From: Serinus canaria
Taxonomy: Eukaryota > Chordata > Aves > Passeriformes > Fringillidae
Assembly: GCF_022539315.1 (NCBI RefSeq)
Contig: NC_066315.1
Coordinates: 91,242,990 to 91,306,989, forward strand
DNA: 64,000 bases
Reading direction: 5' to 3'
Shown: in pieces, positions 36,438 to 49,200 of the stretch
Position numbering within the stretch: position 1 is the stretch's first letter
How the letters are laid out: every line of letters starts with the position of its first letter
Notes under the pieces: model-generated
What the model was told of the DNA's origin: nothing
Databases searched by the model: none
Seen by the model: the letters and a program-made list of their open reading frames with translations, nothing else
Program-made: the position numbers and the translations under genes

Positions 36438-36605
36438 CAGAATACATTTCACTGTGTGGATTGCACTAGGGTCCTTGTTGTTAGCTGCCCAGTGAAGTGG
36501 GATTTTTCCTTCAATATCAGGAATTCCAATATTTGAATCATGTTTGATGAGAAGTTTCACGTGCTCTGGGTTATTGTAGTAGGCACTCCAATGCAATGCA
36601 GTTTG
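36438..36605 (-). CDS. INVS: Inversin exon W2 (ankyrin repeats 5 and 6)
   Basis: 168 nt, 56 codons, phase 0 at both ends. The acceptor is TTGTATTGCAG before CAAACTGC, and the donor is ATTCTG followed by GTAAGA. The peptide begins QTALHWSAYYNNPEHVKLL and includes IPLHWAANNKDPSA, two ankyrin cores with the TxLH and WAA signatures. It ends HTVKCIL. Joining W1 (ending DRNK) to this exon restores the inversin order DRNK-QTALHW without a frame change. It corresponds to about residues 150-205. Identity to mammalian inversin is very high here, as expected for a protein-interaction surface; the specific partner of these repeats cannot be read from the sequence. Confidence 0.97.
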
Positions 36606-38784
36606 CTGCAATACAATTTTCACAAGTTTTTTCAACACATTGAAAAATTGCTGAAACATGAAAATTAAAGTTGGCTTAAAACCAGCTTTAAACAATAGGT
36701 AAATAAGCAAGCATTTGTTGCACTTCAATAAAGAGGACTGACAAAAAACTGAGCACATGTACCTGGGGTGGCTGACAGCTGAAAATCTATGAAAACAGGC
36801 TTTAACCAAAGCTGAACAAAGGCCCATTTACTTTAGTAAGAGCAGATCATCACACACCTACTGAGGTCTGAGTCAAGTCTAAGCTGCACCACCTCATAGG
36901 AGATCCAAACTGAGAAGCCCTTATGCTTGGAACATAAGTATCTCTGCAAGGAGACTGCTTTTTATGAAGATTTGTTGGACTATGGCAAGATGAAAATGTG
37001 CATGCCACTTAGCACTGCCCTGATGGCTATTTGGTGCAGCAGTTCAGACCTAGAGAAAATATCTGTGCTTGGTATTAAGTAATGACATCCAAGGTAGAAT
37101 GATCCGAACCAGGCCTCAGCCCCCGAGCTGCACTACAGAGCAATTGCAGTGATTAGTGTGCTCCCTCCTAAATTGCAAACTCTGTGGGGATAACACAAAT
37201 TGACAGGGACTACTTTTCACTAGGGGAAGGTGACACTGTATGCTGACACTGGACTCGGATCCATCTTGAACTAAGGTTTTGACTGTCTGGGATAACTCAG
37301 AATTCTGAGGTTGAATATTAGTGAATTTAATGCCCAATGGCAGTCCAATAAAACTTCAAAAGGCAATCCATGCTCCTACTGCCAATTCCTGACTGCCAAC
37401 AGCTTTTTCACAGGCCTTATCAATGTTCATAACTGCATAAGCAAACCAATGTGTGGGGGTTTCTTAACCAGCAAAACATTGGCATATTAACAAGTATTTC
37501 ATTTACCAGACACACCTCTCCCAGCTGCCAAGTAACAGAGAGTTATAAGATAAAGAATGAATTTTTTTCTCCAGCTCACCCCTACTAAACATTACCTGGT
37601 GCTTTGAATGGAAACAGAGAAATAACTCCTGCAGGACATTTGTGTATTGAAGTACAATTAGATGCATTAGCATCCTGAAACAGTGACATGGAATTTGTAA
37701 GTTCACCATCATATCCTTAACTTTTCTGTGAAGGAAGAAGGTGAAAAGGAGCCTATTTGCATTCATTGCTGCCAACTGTTAGCTTAGTACCATGGTAACA
37801 ACAATAAGATAACACAGCCTTTTCTTCTGTTTGTCACTCACTGAAGAAGGGCTCCACAAAGTGCCACCACAGCCTTGTACCAGTAAAAATTTGCACTAAA
37901 TTTGCAAGTGTTATTTATTAAATGGAGGTGACCAGTTTTCCTGGAAAACAACAGTTGCAATGAAAGCAGAAAGTTTTGGTTACCAGAAGGCCAACATAGC
38001 CTTGGGTCACTGACTTCTCTGAGTTTCAGTCTGTTACCGACATGGAAGCAGATGTACAGGACACTCGTTCTCCCTCATGTTCAGGAATTATATTTGACAA
38101 TTTTGATGTGCACAGTTGCAGCAAGGAAAGTGAAAAAGCCATGTGCCCAACATGATCAGACAGGTTGGACTCTGTGCCTGAGATCATCTTTCACCAACCT
38201 GAATTCCATTTTTGCTACTGCAATGACTGATGACACGAGCCGGGAGAAAAGTGCTCCATGTTTTGTGGGGAATCTGGCAATGCTTTAAAAACTGGCTTGG
38301 AAATCTGCTGAACAGACAAGGTTGCTAAATGGTTTTGGCTGGTTTATTCATACCTTTGTTAATTAATTAGCATGGTCATGAAGCCAGCATGACTTCTCCA
38401 GAATGACTGCTCCAATTATAGGCAGTTTTCTAGTGACTCTTATCATTACAAGATTCTAAATGTGAGGTTTTTCAAAGGCAGAAAAGCAACATAAGCAGCA
38501 CATGCTATCCAGACTCTAACAAGGATCACAATGTTACAGAAAGGTTTGGATGGTTTTTGAATCCTCTATTGTTGTAACTACTATCAAGAAGAAGGTCAGT
38601 GGAGCCAGTGCAATGAACTTTGACATCATTAACACCAAGAAATATTAATATTTCTACTTTGAAGACCTAGAAAAAATTTATGACAAACAATTTTTTGCAC
38701 ACAACTGCTTGATGTAAAACCAATTTTTGAAGTTGCTACAAATCTTAAAATAAGCAGTTGTCTTAAAATAAGCAGTACTTTTAC
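36606..38784 (-). other. INVS intron between W1 and W2
   Basis: A 2,179-nt GT-AG intron, phase 0. Bases 38743-38776 are a two-copy tandem repeat next to the donor. Bases around 38150-38215 faintly resemble a CR1 3' end, but not enough to call. The rest is unremarkable. Confidence 0.85.
38743..38776. repeat. 18-bp tandem duplication at the W1 splice donor
   Basis: TCTTAAAATAAGCAGT occurs at 38743-38758 and again at 38761-38776, with two bases between, so the period is 18. The second copy ends eight bases short of the W1 exon border, within the first 25 intronic bases. The donor GTAAAA itself is outside the duplication. Confidence 0.95.
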
Positions 38785-38958
38785 CTTGTTTCTGTCCTGG
38801 GTATCCACTTCTCCAGGTGCCATATATTTTAACAACAAAGCTAAACATTTTGGACTTTTGTGACGTGTAGTTAAATGCAATGGTGTCATATCCTCTAAGT
38901 CCTTCTGCATCCAGTTCCCTCTACGAGCCAGCAAAAGTTTCATGAAGCGGTAATTTCC
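38785..38958 (-). CDS. INVS: Inversin exon W1 (end of ankyrin repeat 3 and repeat 4)
   Basis: This is the most 5' INVS exon in the window: 174 nt, 58 codons, phase 0 at both ends. On the minus strand the acceptor is TTTGCCCAG before codon GGA, and the donor is AAG followed by GTAAAA. The peptide starts GNYRFMKLLLARR, contains the ankyrin core TPLHLTTRH and ends GEVDTQDRNK, closely matching vertebrate inversin from about residue 92. Inversin is an ankyrin-repeat protein of the proximal 'inversin compartment' of the cilium. It takes part in left-right patterning and in switching Wnt signalling through Dishevelled; mutations in people cause infantile nephronophthisis (NPHP2). The core of the split ankyrin repeat (TALHLAAQK in human) would be at the end of the preceding exon, which I could not find up to base 64000. 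An 18-bp tandem duplication lies just inside the downstream intron. Confidence 0.97.
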
Positions 38959-39018
38959 CTGGGCAAAGAAAAATAGCAAAAATTTATGTCAGTTTATCAA
39001 AGCAAATTATGATACTTA

Positions 39019-39035
39019 GATATATATATATATAT
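39019..39035. repeat. (TA)n microsatellite
   Basis: About eight TA units directly after GATACTTAGA, followed by T-rich sequence. It is just upstream of the W1 acceptor in the transcript direction. Confidence 0.9.
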
Positions 39036-42000
39036 TTTATTATTTTTTTACCATATTGCACTGCCTAAAAAAGCTTGAAGCAAAACAGCTCAAAGCTTTG
39101 GAAACATCTAATGAAGTTTTTTTTGTTAACATGAACATTTTTTTTTTGTAACATTTTGTTAGCTCTTCATTTTTAGGTCTCTCATGCTACTTGGTTTTAC
39201 ATATTTATATTCCATTAGCAGAATAAGACAGGGTTAATTAATACTGAAAATTCTGTAATATTATCAGTTTGTTAACTTTGTTAACTTGTTTAACCTCAGT
39301 AAAAATCATGTAAAAACTGAAATAAGATCATTACATGCTGGTTTTAGCAAGGTAAAGAGTTATCAGATGAGGAATAAAGCTAAACATGAAGAAAAAAAAT
39401 AATTTTCAAAACGAAAGTAAGAAAAATAACCAGGAATGATTCAGAAAGATAACATCTGAATACACAGCAAATATATGCAGAAGTGATTGTTTCTTACATT
39501 TTTAAATTGAGAACTGTATGAGTTTTGGTCTACAATATATATAATAAATGGATGGGACAGCTAGCTTTACAACACATTGAAAATACTTCACACTAGGACT
39601 TTCACTAGGTTTTCACTATGCCTTCAAAAGAAATAACATAGAAATTGTTCTTTGACATGAATATAATGATATAACAAATGAGGGTGGATCCCAAAAAACC
39701 CAATCTGTTTTTATTTCTCAAATCAGTGAAAAATTAAAGACATGAACATGCTATCATGAAGAAGCTGTACTGATTTAGTAGTACAGGCAGCCTTGACTTG
39801 CTACAACCCCTTGCTTGGAAGTAATTTTCCATATAGGAGAGATGCCACATAAAACAGTTTCATGCTTCCACTTCCCAAAGTCTATGGGTTTATCAAATCA
39901 CCTTCAGCAGTTAAGTTGCAGTCGAGGACCAGCAACTGGAGCAATAACTCATTAAAGCAAAATATCTGCACCTGCCTTCAGTCATCATGATTTAAACACC
40001 CCAGCTCTTTTCACACTGTAACTTTTAACCTTTCCAAAAGTGAACGGAGTATGTTGTCTCTTAATTTTGCTCGCTGTGTTCCAATTTTTCCCCAAGATAC
40101 TAGTTTTTGCCAATTTCCCATATAGATCATTAACTGTAACTATAATGAAAACAGAAAGCTCAAAAGAGAAGACAAATTCTACTAATTCTCTCCCACTCAG
40201 GGAAAAGCTGGAGCATTTGATGAAGCTTTATCAGACAATGTACACAGGAAAGGTGACACTCAAATCAATAGAAGTCATGTCTTTGGATTCTTCTGCTTAT
40301 GAAACTACCTGCAAATTAACATACTTCAGTCTGCTACAATTCTTTTGCAAATTCTGCGTGTTAGCTTAGTCCCCTTAGGCTGTCTTAGGAAAAACAATGA
40401 AAGGCAACCAAGTAGACAAGGGCAAGCAGTGCTAATGAATGGGGGCACTTTGGTGTCTCATAAGGCAAAGTGTTTTTGTCAGCAGAATGGTAGGATGGAA
40501 GCAGGCCAAAGGATTCCAGAGGCCTCCACAGGGTCCAGTGCCAGGGCATAAAAAATATACAAATTTCATTTTTCAAAGCAGCCATAAACATTGGAAGGGC
40601 ATACTTTACAAAAATTACTGTACTGTTTTTTGTCTAACAGCAATGGAAGATTCGAGCTTGACAGATGCAGAATGGATTTCACCAGGTATGGCCAAAATAA
40701 ATCAATGTGACATTTTTTCCTGCTACACTATTTTATATTAAAATACAAATCAAGGAAAGCAAATAATGAATGAGCTCAGACAAAATTACTTCATCCTGCT
40801 TCTGCCTTTTATTGTTACTAGTCCTTGCTGGTCAGTGACAGCTTACAAGAACTCTGCCACAGAACCTACCACAGACCTGCCTGAAGATGCAAACTTCTCT
40901 TGCCAGAGACAGCAGGGCTGCTACAGCATTCCCAGTGAGAAGTGGCCAAATACACCTTTTTCTTCTGCTGGGTATCAGGGAAAGCATAACCTCAGGATTT
41001 TATCCCTGTCATACACAGACACATACCAAGCATACTCTGAAGTACAGGGGCACAACAGTGTGATGTCTGCAGAGCTCCTAAACCACAGAGAACACACTCA
41101 GAATTAATTCATGATAAATTTGGGGTGGAGTTAGGGATGAGAATACTCCTCATTATTATCATTACACTGTACAGGCAAATATGAGAAAAAATTTACACAA
41201 CTCATTAAAAAAGAAAAATTAAAACCAGCAAAGAAATCTCGGTGTATCATGATGTGGTTGGCAATTAAAATGGAGGAGGAAAATATTAAATAACTTAAGA
41301 GAATATTAGTCTTGGAAGAAATACAGCTGCTTTTCTCCATAATACATTTGTTGTTTTCAATATTTCCTGCACACAGTGCATGCATACCCATGAGAGAAAA
41401 AAAATTGGTTTTGTCTTGTTGATGGGTACTTATTGGAAGATTTACAAGTATATTCTGCTTTTTGAATGAATTCCACTATAAAGAAGACTGAAAGTTAAAA
41501 TAATGCATAAAACTAAGAAAACATGCCTTTTTATTATTACAATTTCTCTCCCTATACTGTATTTTATATTTGCTATTACACATTTTTCCATCAGTTACTA
41601 CTACATTATTCTCTTGCATGCTCAGCCAAAAAATCCCTCTCCTTAGCAAATGAATCTGTAATAAATCCCTTCATTCTGAAACACAAAAGATTCTGTTTCT
41701 TCCAAGTGATTTAAGATTTTTTAAATCTTAAAAAATTTAAAGTTTAAACACTACCACAGAAAACACCTGTACTTACATTACTTATTTGAATTATCTTATT
41801 CATGCTTTTGCTTCTGACTACTGTTCTTTTCTTTAGTAGTACCATGAATTTTACTGTCTTTCTTTCACTTGTTAGAAAACAATATTGTACTTTTTAATGA
41901 CAATGGAAAATTTCCCCACCTTCAATTGATTACTGCTTAAGTTTATAAGGATGGAATGTATCAACATGCTTTGAAGGCAGATGTAATTTAGGTCTTACTA

Positions 42001-45000
42001 GGTGGAGGGAGGGAATGCTTAATTTGAAAAGCCAATTCCTCCATTTTTATAAAGTTTTTTGTGTATAAAAAGTCTTTAAGCTGGCTAGGTTTTTACTCAT
42101 AAATAATGCACTTGACTGGTCTAAACATTGCTGGGCAGCATGGAACTCTCTGAGTCAGTCCATGGTCTCTTACCAGTGATAGTGACTCAAAATTTATTCT
42201 ACTATAAACAGAAAACATCATGAGCAAACAGGATTAAATACTTGTACAGAAAACTTGGTTTCTGGCAGCCAAAATTTACCATTCCAATGCTAATTCTTAA
42301 TATTCCTTTAGATTCTGTTAAAACTTTTTGAAAATCAAAATACTTGACTCTGCAAACTACCAGAGTTTCAGAGAACAGCTGACTTCAACATAATCAGAAG
42401 AAATACTTCTGCTATTTCAAAAATTTAGCCACAGTGACTAGTAGAAACCATTTTTTTGGTAGACAGCTCAATAAGCAACCATGGCTCTGCCATCAAATAA
42501 TGACTTCAAAGAAAGTTCTGGACTCCAAGCTAAGCAGTCAGAAAAACTTCCTGAACGTTTTAATGGTGAAGAGAGTTATGGAAGAAGTATTTCAGTCAGA
42601 ACCAATGAGTTTGCCAGAATTTAGATTATCTCTGAAATTGAAAAATTATCCCCAAAATTGCAGGTTTGGTCATTAAAAAAAGCTGTCTAGTGTATTCAAT
42701 ATGATTCTACTGCCAGGGAAAGGTGGAAAATCAGTGGAAAATTTTTCAGTGGAAAATTACTGGTAAATTTTTCTACCTAGTTTTCTGGGTCTAGAAAAAA
42801 ATGTGTTTATTTCTTTATTATTCTAAAGCAGCTTTTTCAACCTATTTCCTCTCCCTGGCTTGTTGAGGAAGTGTAGTGAGAGAGCAGCTGGGTGGGCATC
42901 TGTCAAACAGCCACAGTCAGGCTGTCCCATATGGTCACCTAAGTGAAAGGCTGAAGAAAAAATGAGCTCTGCTCACTGGTGCTATAATTCCAATCACAGG
43001 TTGGTGCTGAAACTACTGGTTGTGTTGCCACTGCACTAAAAACATTGGCCTTACACTTCACATCTTTCAACTCTGCACAGCCCACAGTCCTGCTCTGAGT
43101 CATCCAATGCCACGTGCCCCTGTTTCAAACACTTCCTCAGAAGTTAAGTACTTTTCACAGCAAATTTTAAGTATTTCACAAGCATATAAACTTGCTTTAA
43201 AGAGTACACCTGGTTTCTAGAAACGTTCTGCTGATGTGCAACAAAAGTCTGTGAAAATTTATTTCCATTCTCATCCCACTATTTCTTGGTGAGTTAACTT
43301 GGTCCTTATATTAAGCTGTGCACTTCTCCTACCCTGTAGTGTGGGTACATCTCTGACACAAAACTTTTCATATTCAGGTTTTAAAAACACACTGCATAGA
43401 TAAATACAGCACAACATAAATAAGCACAATGCCTTTTATAAGGGGAGAAATTGAGCTGTTCAAGGTAAGGCTAAGAGTCAGAGGAATACTGCATCTCTCC
43501 AAGCACATCAAAAGCACACACACAGTTAGGCTCCCATCTCCTTATCATCAGTGGGATAAAAGGGGACAATGCACGTAGAAAAACTGCTTATTTCCCAATC
43601 AATTGCTGAGACTACATTTTCAAAAACTGTAACAATTCAAATCCACATGAAGTACTTAATATGACTTGAAAGACTGATCTGTAATAATTTACAATGTAAA
43701 GCACATGAGCTGACAACGGTTACAGCACAGCTAGGCTTGAATTTTGGAGTACCTACAATGGACCCGTGAAGATTTAGGGCACTGTAAGGGTTGCTACAGG
43801 AACTGGGGAAAAAGCAGCCCAGCATCTCTATACAACCTCCTGGTAAAAACAGCAGGGGTCATTAAAAAGAATGCCAAGCTGTTAAACCGTGAAGATGCTA
43901 CTTTGGCTCCACTCCAAAATGACATACCTGCTTTCCCAGTGCTGGGAACAGACAGACCAAAAGAACACAAACCCTTACAAAGGAGGTGGTTTTCAAGGGC
44001 TTTTCACTGCTGACAGTCACAAGCACTGAAGATGCAGTCAGGGCATACACTTGCAGCAGAACAGAAAGCCTTAGAAATATTTACAGATAAAGCACAAATT
44101 AGAACTGAAGGTTGAAATTGACCCTCTGGATTAGTAAATCCATCCTCTAGCACCATAGGGAGCAAGAACATCAAATCCTTTTCAAAAATTCCTAGTAATT
44201 TCTTTTAAGTGGAATTACAGTGTTCAGGATTTTCTCCTCCCAGTTCTCTGTTTCAGACTCAGGCTTTTAGGTTTTGTTTCTTGTTTGAATTTTTTTTAAG
44301 CCAACACACACACAAGGACACATTTCATTCTTCTACCCATGAAAATACAGTGTGGCTTTTAAACTCTAAACAAGCATTGGTATTTTTATCTCAGTAACAA
44401 AGGATAAACCCAACACTGCCCTCAGAAATCATCAGCTCTCTGCACTCATTCTAGTTGGACTCTTCTGTTTTGAACACAAGTAAGCAGAGATTACAGGGCT
44501 ACCAGAGGGGGTCCCACAAAGCACCCTACTGAATCCCAATGACACTTGTCTACTGCTAGTACATGCATCTTGTCAAATATACCTAAACCAGCACTTCTCC
44601 CATAAATTAAGTACATTCTCCAATCAGTTAGCACATTACATCCTTCTCAGTGATGTTCCAAATAATAAATTTATAATCCATAGGACAAATCATTAGGTGT
44701 GTAGTCTGTTGTACTCCCCTACCCACCTCCCAGGACTTGCATTTTGGACTATAATGTTTCTAATAATTTCAATCACTTTCAGTATTCCTATTCTTCTGAT
44801 ATCCTAGCCACTGCCATGCTCTCTTTGATGGACAATCATGCATATAACACTGGGCCACTCTTAAGTATCCTTCAAAAAAATACTACTCATGGTTCTAAGT
44901 TTGCTCATGAAAAATACTGGTGAATATTAGATTCAAGCGCAACTATCAAGGAATTCCAACACCTGCTTTCTGATCTTACAGCTCATATTTCAACTGAATC

Positions 45001-46252
45001 TGTTTTCAGTTCATTATCAAATAATAATTTACCATTCTCTTACATTTTGTGTCTGTCCTAATCTCTAATTAAGCTTGCAATTTTCCATCTAGCATCACAG
45101 GTAATATTTTTGTACAGGCCTCAAGAGGCAACCTATTGAATTTATTTCTATGAAATAAATAGAGCTAACTAAATATTCAGTTACTTTTAAAGAACCTACT
45201 GCTGACAGAAGGTGCTCATTTTACCCAACTTTCTATTTCTGCATACATATTTATCCCCACATAATTTCAAATTCTTTTTTGCTTCTGAGGTCAAATAGGC
45301 TGCCTCTCTCAGCTACTTCCTTCTCAAAACATTACTTACCACTACTTGAAAGTGCTATTGAATACCATAAATTCTTTAATGTCACAATTCCTAAAGAATG
45401 ATTCATTGATTAAAATTCATTTGCACCTTATCCCTTGCTGTTTCTGTACTCATGAGATGAAATTTACCAAAAATTAGGCATTAACCACTGACCACAGCCC
45501 CAAACAGAGAGCCCTGCAGTAACTAAGCCTGGTCAGCAAGTGTGTAGGCAAGTGGTAAAACAGAGGCTCCACAAAATCAGGAGCACAAAGGTCAGCCTAT
45601 TGAAAGGGCTGTGTTTGAAGACTGCAGCGCAGCAAGTCCACCAACCACGGCAGAAAGGATTTCAGAGATCAGATAATTATATATCTCTGCCATACGTTAA
45701 TAATTTATTAGCTTATTAAATTTTGATTGTTGAAATATATTCATTATTAATTAAGCAGCACTTATGTAAGACATTTTAGCAAAATTTTCTTAGCAATCTT
45801 TTGTGCATTTAACAATCAATAAATCCTCTTCAGAGGAATGTAATATATAATTCTGTTACTTTTACTCTTTCACAAACAGAACAGCACAAAATTATTACAG
45901 TTAAATTAATTGTAAATATAAAGCATCTCCTTTTCTAATACTACACCAATCATAACACAGGCAGTGATTATACAACTATTAGATAATTATTATTGTACTT
46001 AAATATTATTAATGCTTTAATTTTTCTTTTAAACTCCCAAATAGTAGTTAAGAAATTAGAGCTGTATTATATATATAACAGCATCTTGAGAACAGAAAAA
46101 CTAATTATATCATGGGTTATAGCGTACATATTCACTCATGTACACTTTTTATTTGCTTTAGACCCAGATTAAGAACTGGTAATGTACATTGAAATTCAGC
46201 ATACCAGGCCACTGATCTCCTTTTCCAGAGAAGCACATTCTGTCCCAATTAT

Positions 46253-46281
46253 ATAAATAAATAAATAAATACATAAATAAA
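46253..46281. repeat. (TAAA)n microsatellite
   Basis: Tandem TAAA units with one substitution (TACA) near the end. Likely polymorphic in length. Confidence 0.9.
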
Positions 46282-49200
46282 AATGTAAAAACCACAAAAC
46301 AGATTGCTATGATCTTTTCATAGCCAGATTAGATTAGTTAAACCCAGCACTCCTTAGAAGCTGGAGTCAAGACTTAATCAGTGCTTGTGCCTGAAACACA
46401 AAAATGTCTATACTTTTTTTATAGTGGCCCATCAGTTTCTAAAGACAGTAGAAATCTATACCTTTACAAATACTAAACCATATTGCACACACGTTTTACC
46501 ACTCATGGAGGTAAAAGATGCACAATGTGAAAGTATTTCAGATTTTGCCTTAAAAACCCAGGGAGAACAGATCAGCCACTTGGCACTGCATTAACACGCT
46601 TCGCCAACAGATCAGCACAGATGCTAAAGCCAAAGTTGAGAACAGTTCTTTGCTGTCAGATGCTTTCAAGAAACAGTGAAAGTCAAAAAACTTGAACTCC
46701 TTAATTGCTAGCTAAGCCTTTGAAAGACAAATACATCCATGAGGTTTCTCTTTAAAACCAAAATGGCAACTGAATTTAACCTGCTTACCTTCACAGAGTA
46801 GAAACTACTCTTTGATCTACTCCATCTTACAGAAGATAATCTTACTGTATACACTAACATGCTCCTCTCTCTCCAGGGAGGAGGTGCTGAAGAGAGGATG
46901 CTTTAACTTACAAATAAACTTTGCACAAAATAAACAAATTTTTAAACCCCAAATATTTTAATAACCTTGGAAAGGAAAGGAGGGGGCTGTGCACATGGTT
47001 TCTTTAGACGTTTCATCTTTTAGCGTCTCTTTGAGAAGAGGCACACTCTAAGAATGTCAAAAACCACTTGGAATGATGTGGACTTCCGTCACCAACACCT
47101 ACCAGTTTCAGTATCTTTTCAGGAAACAAACTAAGCACTTGGAAAAATAGAATCTGTTCTATCATACTTCTAATTTGATATCTATAGGAACAGACTACTG
47201 TTCCAAAACTTACTGAAATCCACACATCAAAAGGAGTATTTTGATATGCTTATATTATCAGCTACTTGCCAGAAATCTCACAAGAATTCTTCAGAAGAAA
47301 AACTACTAAGAGAGGCTAGCAAGTAGATATATGAATTTAATTGCAAATAAGAATTATTTGGATTTATAATTAGCACTTGTGTTTTGAAATCTTGCCTATG
47401 CATGAAATACTAGAGCTTTTTGTTTTCAAATACACTGAAACTGAATTCATATTGCCTGGTTACAACAGCTACAAACCCTGTAAAAGCTACCCTTTACTGT
47501 ATATGACTGCACCATTCTTACACTCCTTGAATACCAGTAAATTTGTTTTAAACAGCTCCTGAAAAAAAACTAAGTCAACATAGCCACTTAGAACCCCATT
47601 TTCTAGTTAAAAAAGCTACCATCAAAATATCACTCTGCCTCTCCCGTTATCACTAAATAAGGGTTAACTCCTTGATTAACAAAGTAACCGAAAAATAAAA
47701 ACAAAAGAAAATCTTTAGGGTTATTGTTTTAGACATAACCTTAGCAGTCACCCACTGGACTACAGCTTTGAAAAAAATACATCTGCAAGCTCTTTATTAC
47801 CTCTGGATAGTAAGGATGATGCCATGCCTTCTATCTAACAAACCACTGGTGGATTTAAATATGTAATGCTCTGCTAACCCCTTCAAGTCAACCATGACAA
47901 AAACATCACTGATTTTTGACATTGGGTTTAATCTTGTGAAGTACCCTTTTAGCAACTTTGTTAGCAGCATTCTAGACTCCAAAGTAAAACACTCAACTGG
48001 AGAAAATCTCTCAGACAGCTGAACAGAAACCTTATTTACCAGTTTTCAAGCTGAACGTGTTCATCTGTCTGGCAAAGCATCTTAGGCAATACATCAGCAG
48101 AGAACATCAGCACGACTTGAGGCCAGCTCTGGCTATCAGACATTTTGACTGAAAGCAAGGCAGTGTCTCAACTACAAGCAATTCTCCCTAAAGCCTCTTG
48201 CAAGATTGGCTTTACTCTCTTGGTTTCCATAGGAATAGACAGAACTATCAACTGGCACACAGTTAAAGAACACAATAGAGAAGACAACGGACCAGTGCTG
48301 TAAAAGCCAAGGTGAAAGTGTTTCCCAGCATAGGCTGAAAGAAAATAGGTGTTTGTATCTTACAGCCTTTGGCCTCCTTTATCCATGGCCTGTACATGTT
48401 GCTCCTTTGTAGTGGTCTCAGCTCCTCAACAATAAATGTTATGGTCAACCTATATAAATTAGTGGCTTTCATGTAAAAAACACTTCAAGGATGAAAATGC
48501 AATTAGCATTCTCATTTCCAGTTGATCTCTTCCACTGTTACTGAACTTGTTTTCCTGTAGTGTTCTTTTGAAGTCACTCAGGCAGAAGTACCCTCAACAC
48601 ACAATCTCTGGGGATATACCACAAAGCCTGAGACGCATCATCCATATTTACAGGATCACTGCCCACCTCTCCATAAAGAATCAAACACTAAGCTTTGAAA
48701 AAGTACTTTATTTCAAAAAATAGTGATTTGAAAGATTTGCCAGAAAGTACTGACCCCCTCCTCCCTCCAAAAAAAAAGTACTAGAAAATAAGTTACTACA
48801 TTCATTTTCTTCATCTTAATGGTTTTGAGTTCAATTGTCTTGAACTAAGAGCACTGTAGGAAAACCACGGAAATATATCCCTGAAACAGATGTATGCCTT
48901 TTAAAAATCTAATAAAAATGTTACAAATCACAGTATAACCCATGACAGAATTCTACCTGAAAACAAGTCTAAATAACAGCCATTAGTCCAGTCCAAGTCT
49001 TTTTATCCTACCTTTGTGCAGAGCTATTTCATTCTGGAAGCAAACTAATTGCCATTACTACTAAGCATCACTCTGACTAGTACTGTGTCACTACTGCCTT
49101 GTACTTCTTAATTGCACCCCTCTATGTGCATGTCATGTCCTTACAGACTGCTGGAAGCAACAGCGCTTGCAAAGGGAAAGCGTTGCATATACTGCTCAAT

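Noticed and set aside
38150..38215. Possible CR1 3' end (GAGATCATCTTTCACCAACC)
   Set aside because: Only one short block resembles CR1 and the terminal repeats are missing.
41711..41731. Inverted repeat with 9-base arms TTAAGATTT and AAATCTTAA
   Set aside because: Short, AT-only arms are expected by chance in sequence of this composition.
46781..46830. Strong donor-like site GTGAAG then GTAAGC on the minus strand, considered as the missing exon before W1
   Set aside because: Upstream residues (SSFYSVK) do not match inversin and no convincing acceptor lies at a suitable distance.
47797..47982. Minus-strand open frame with a possible donor after CCAGAG, considered as the missing inversin exon before W1
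   Set aside because: The peptide has no ankyrin signature and does not end in the expected LHLAAQK.
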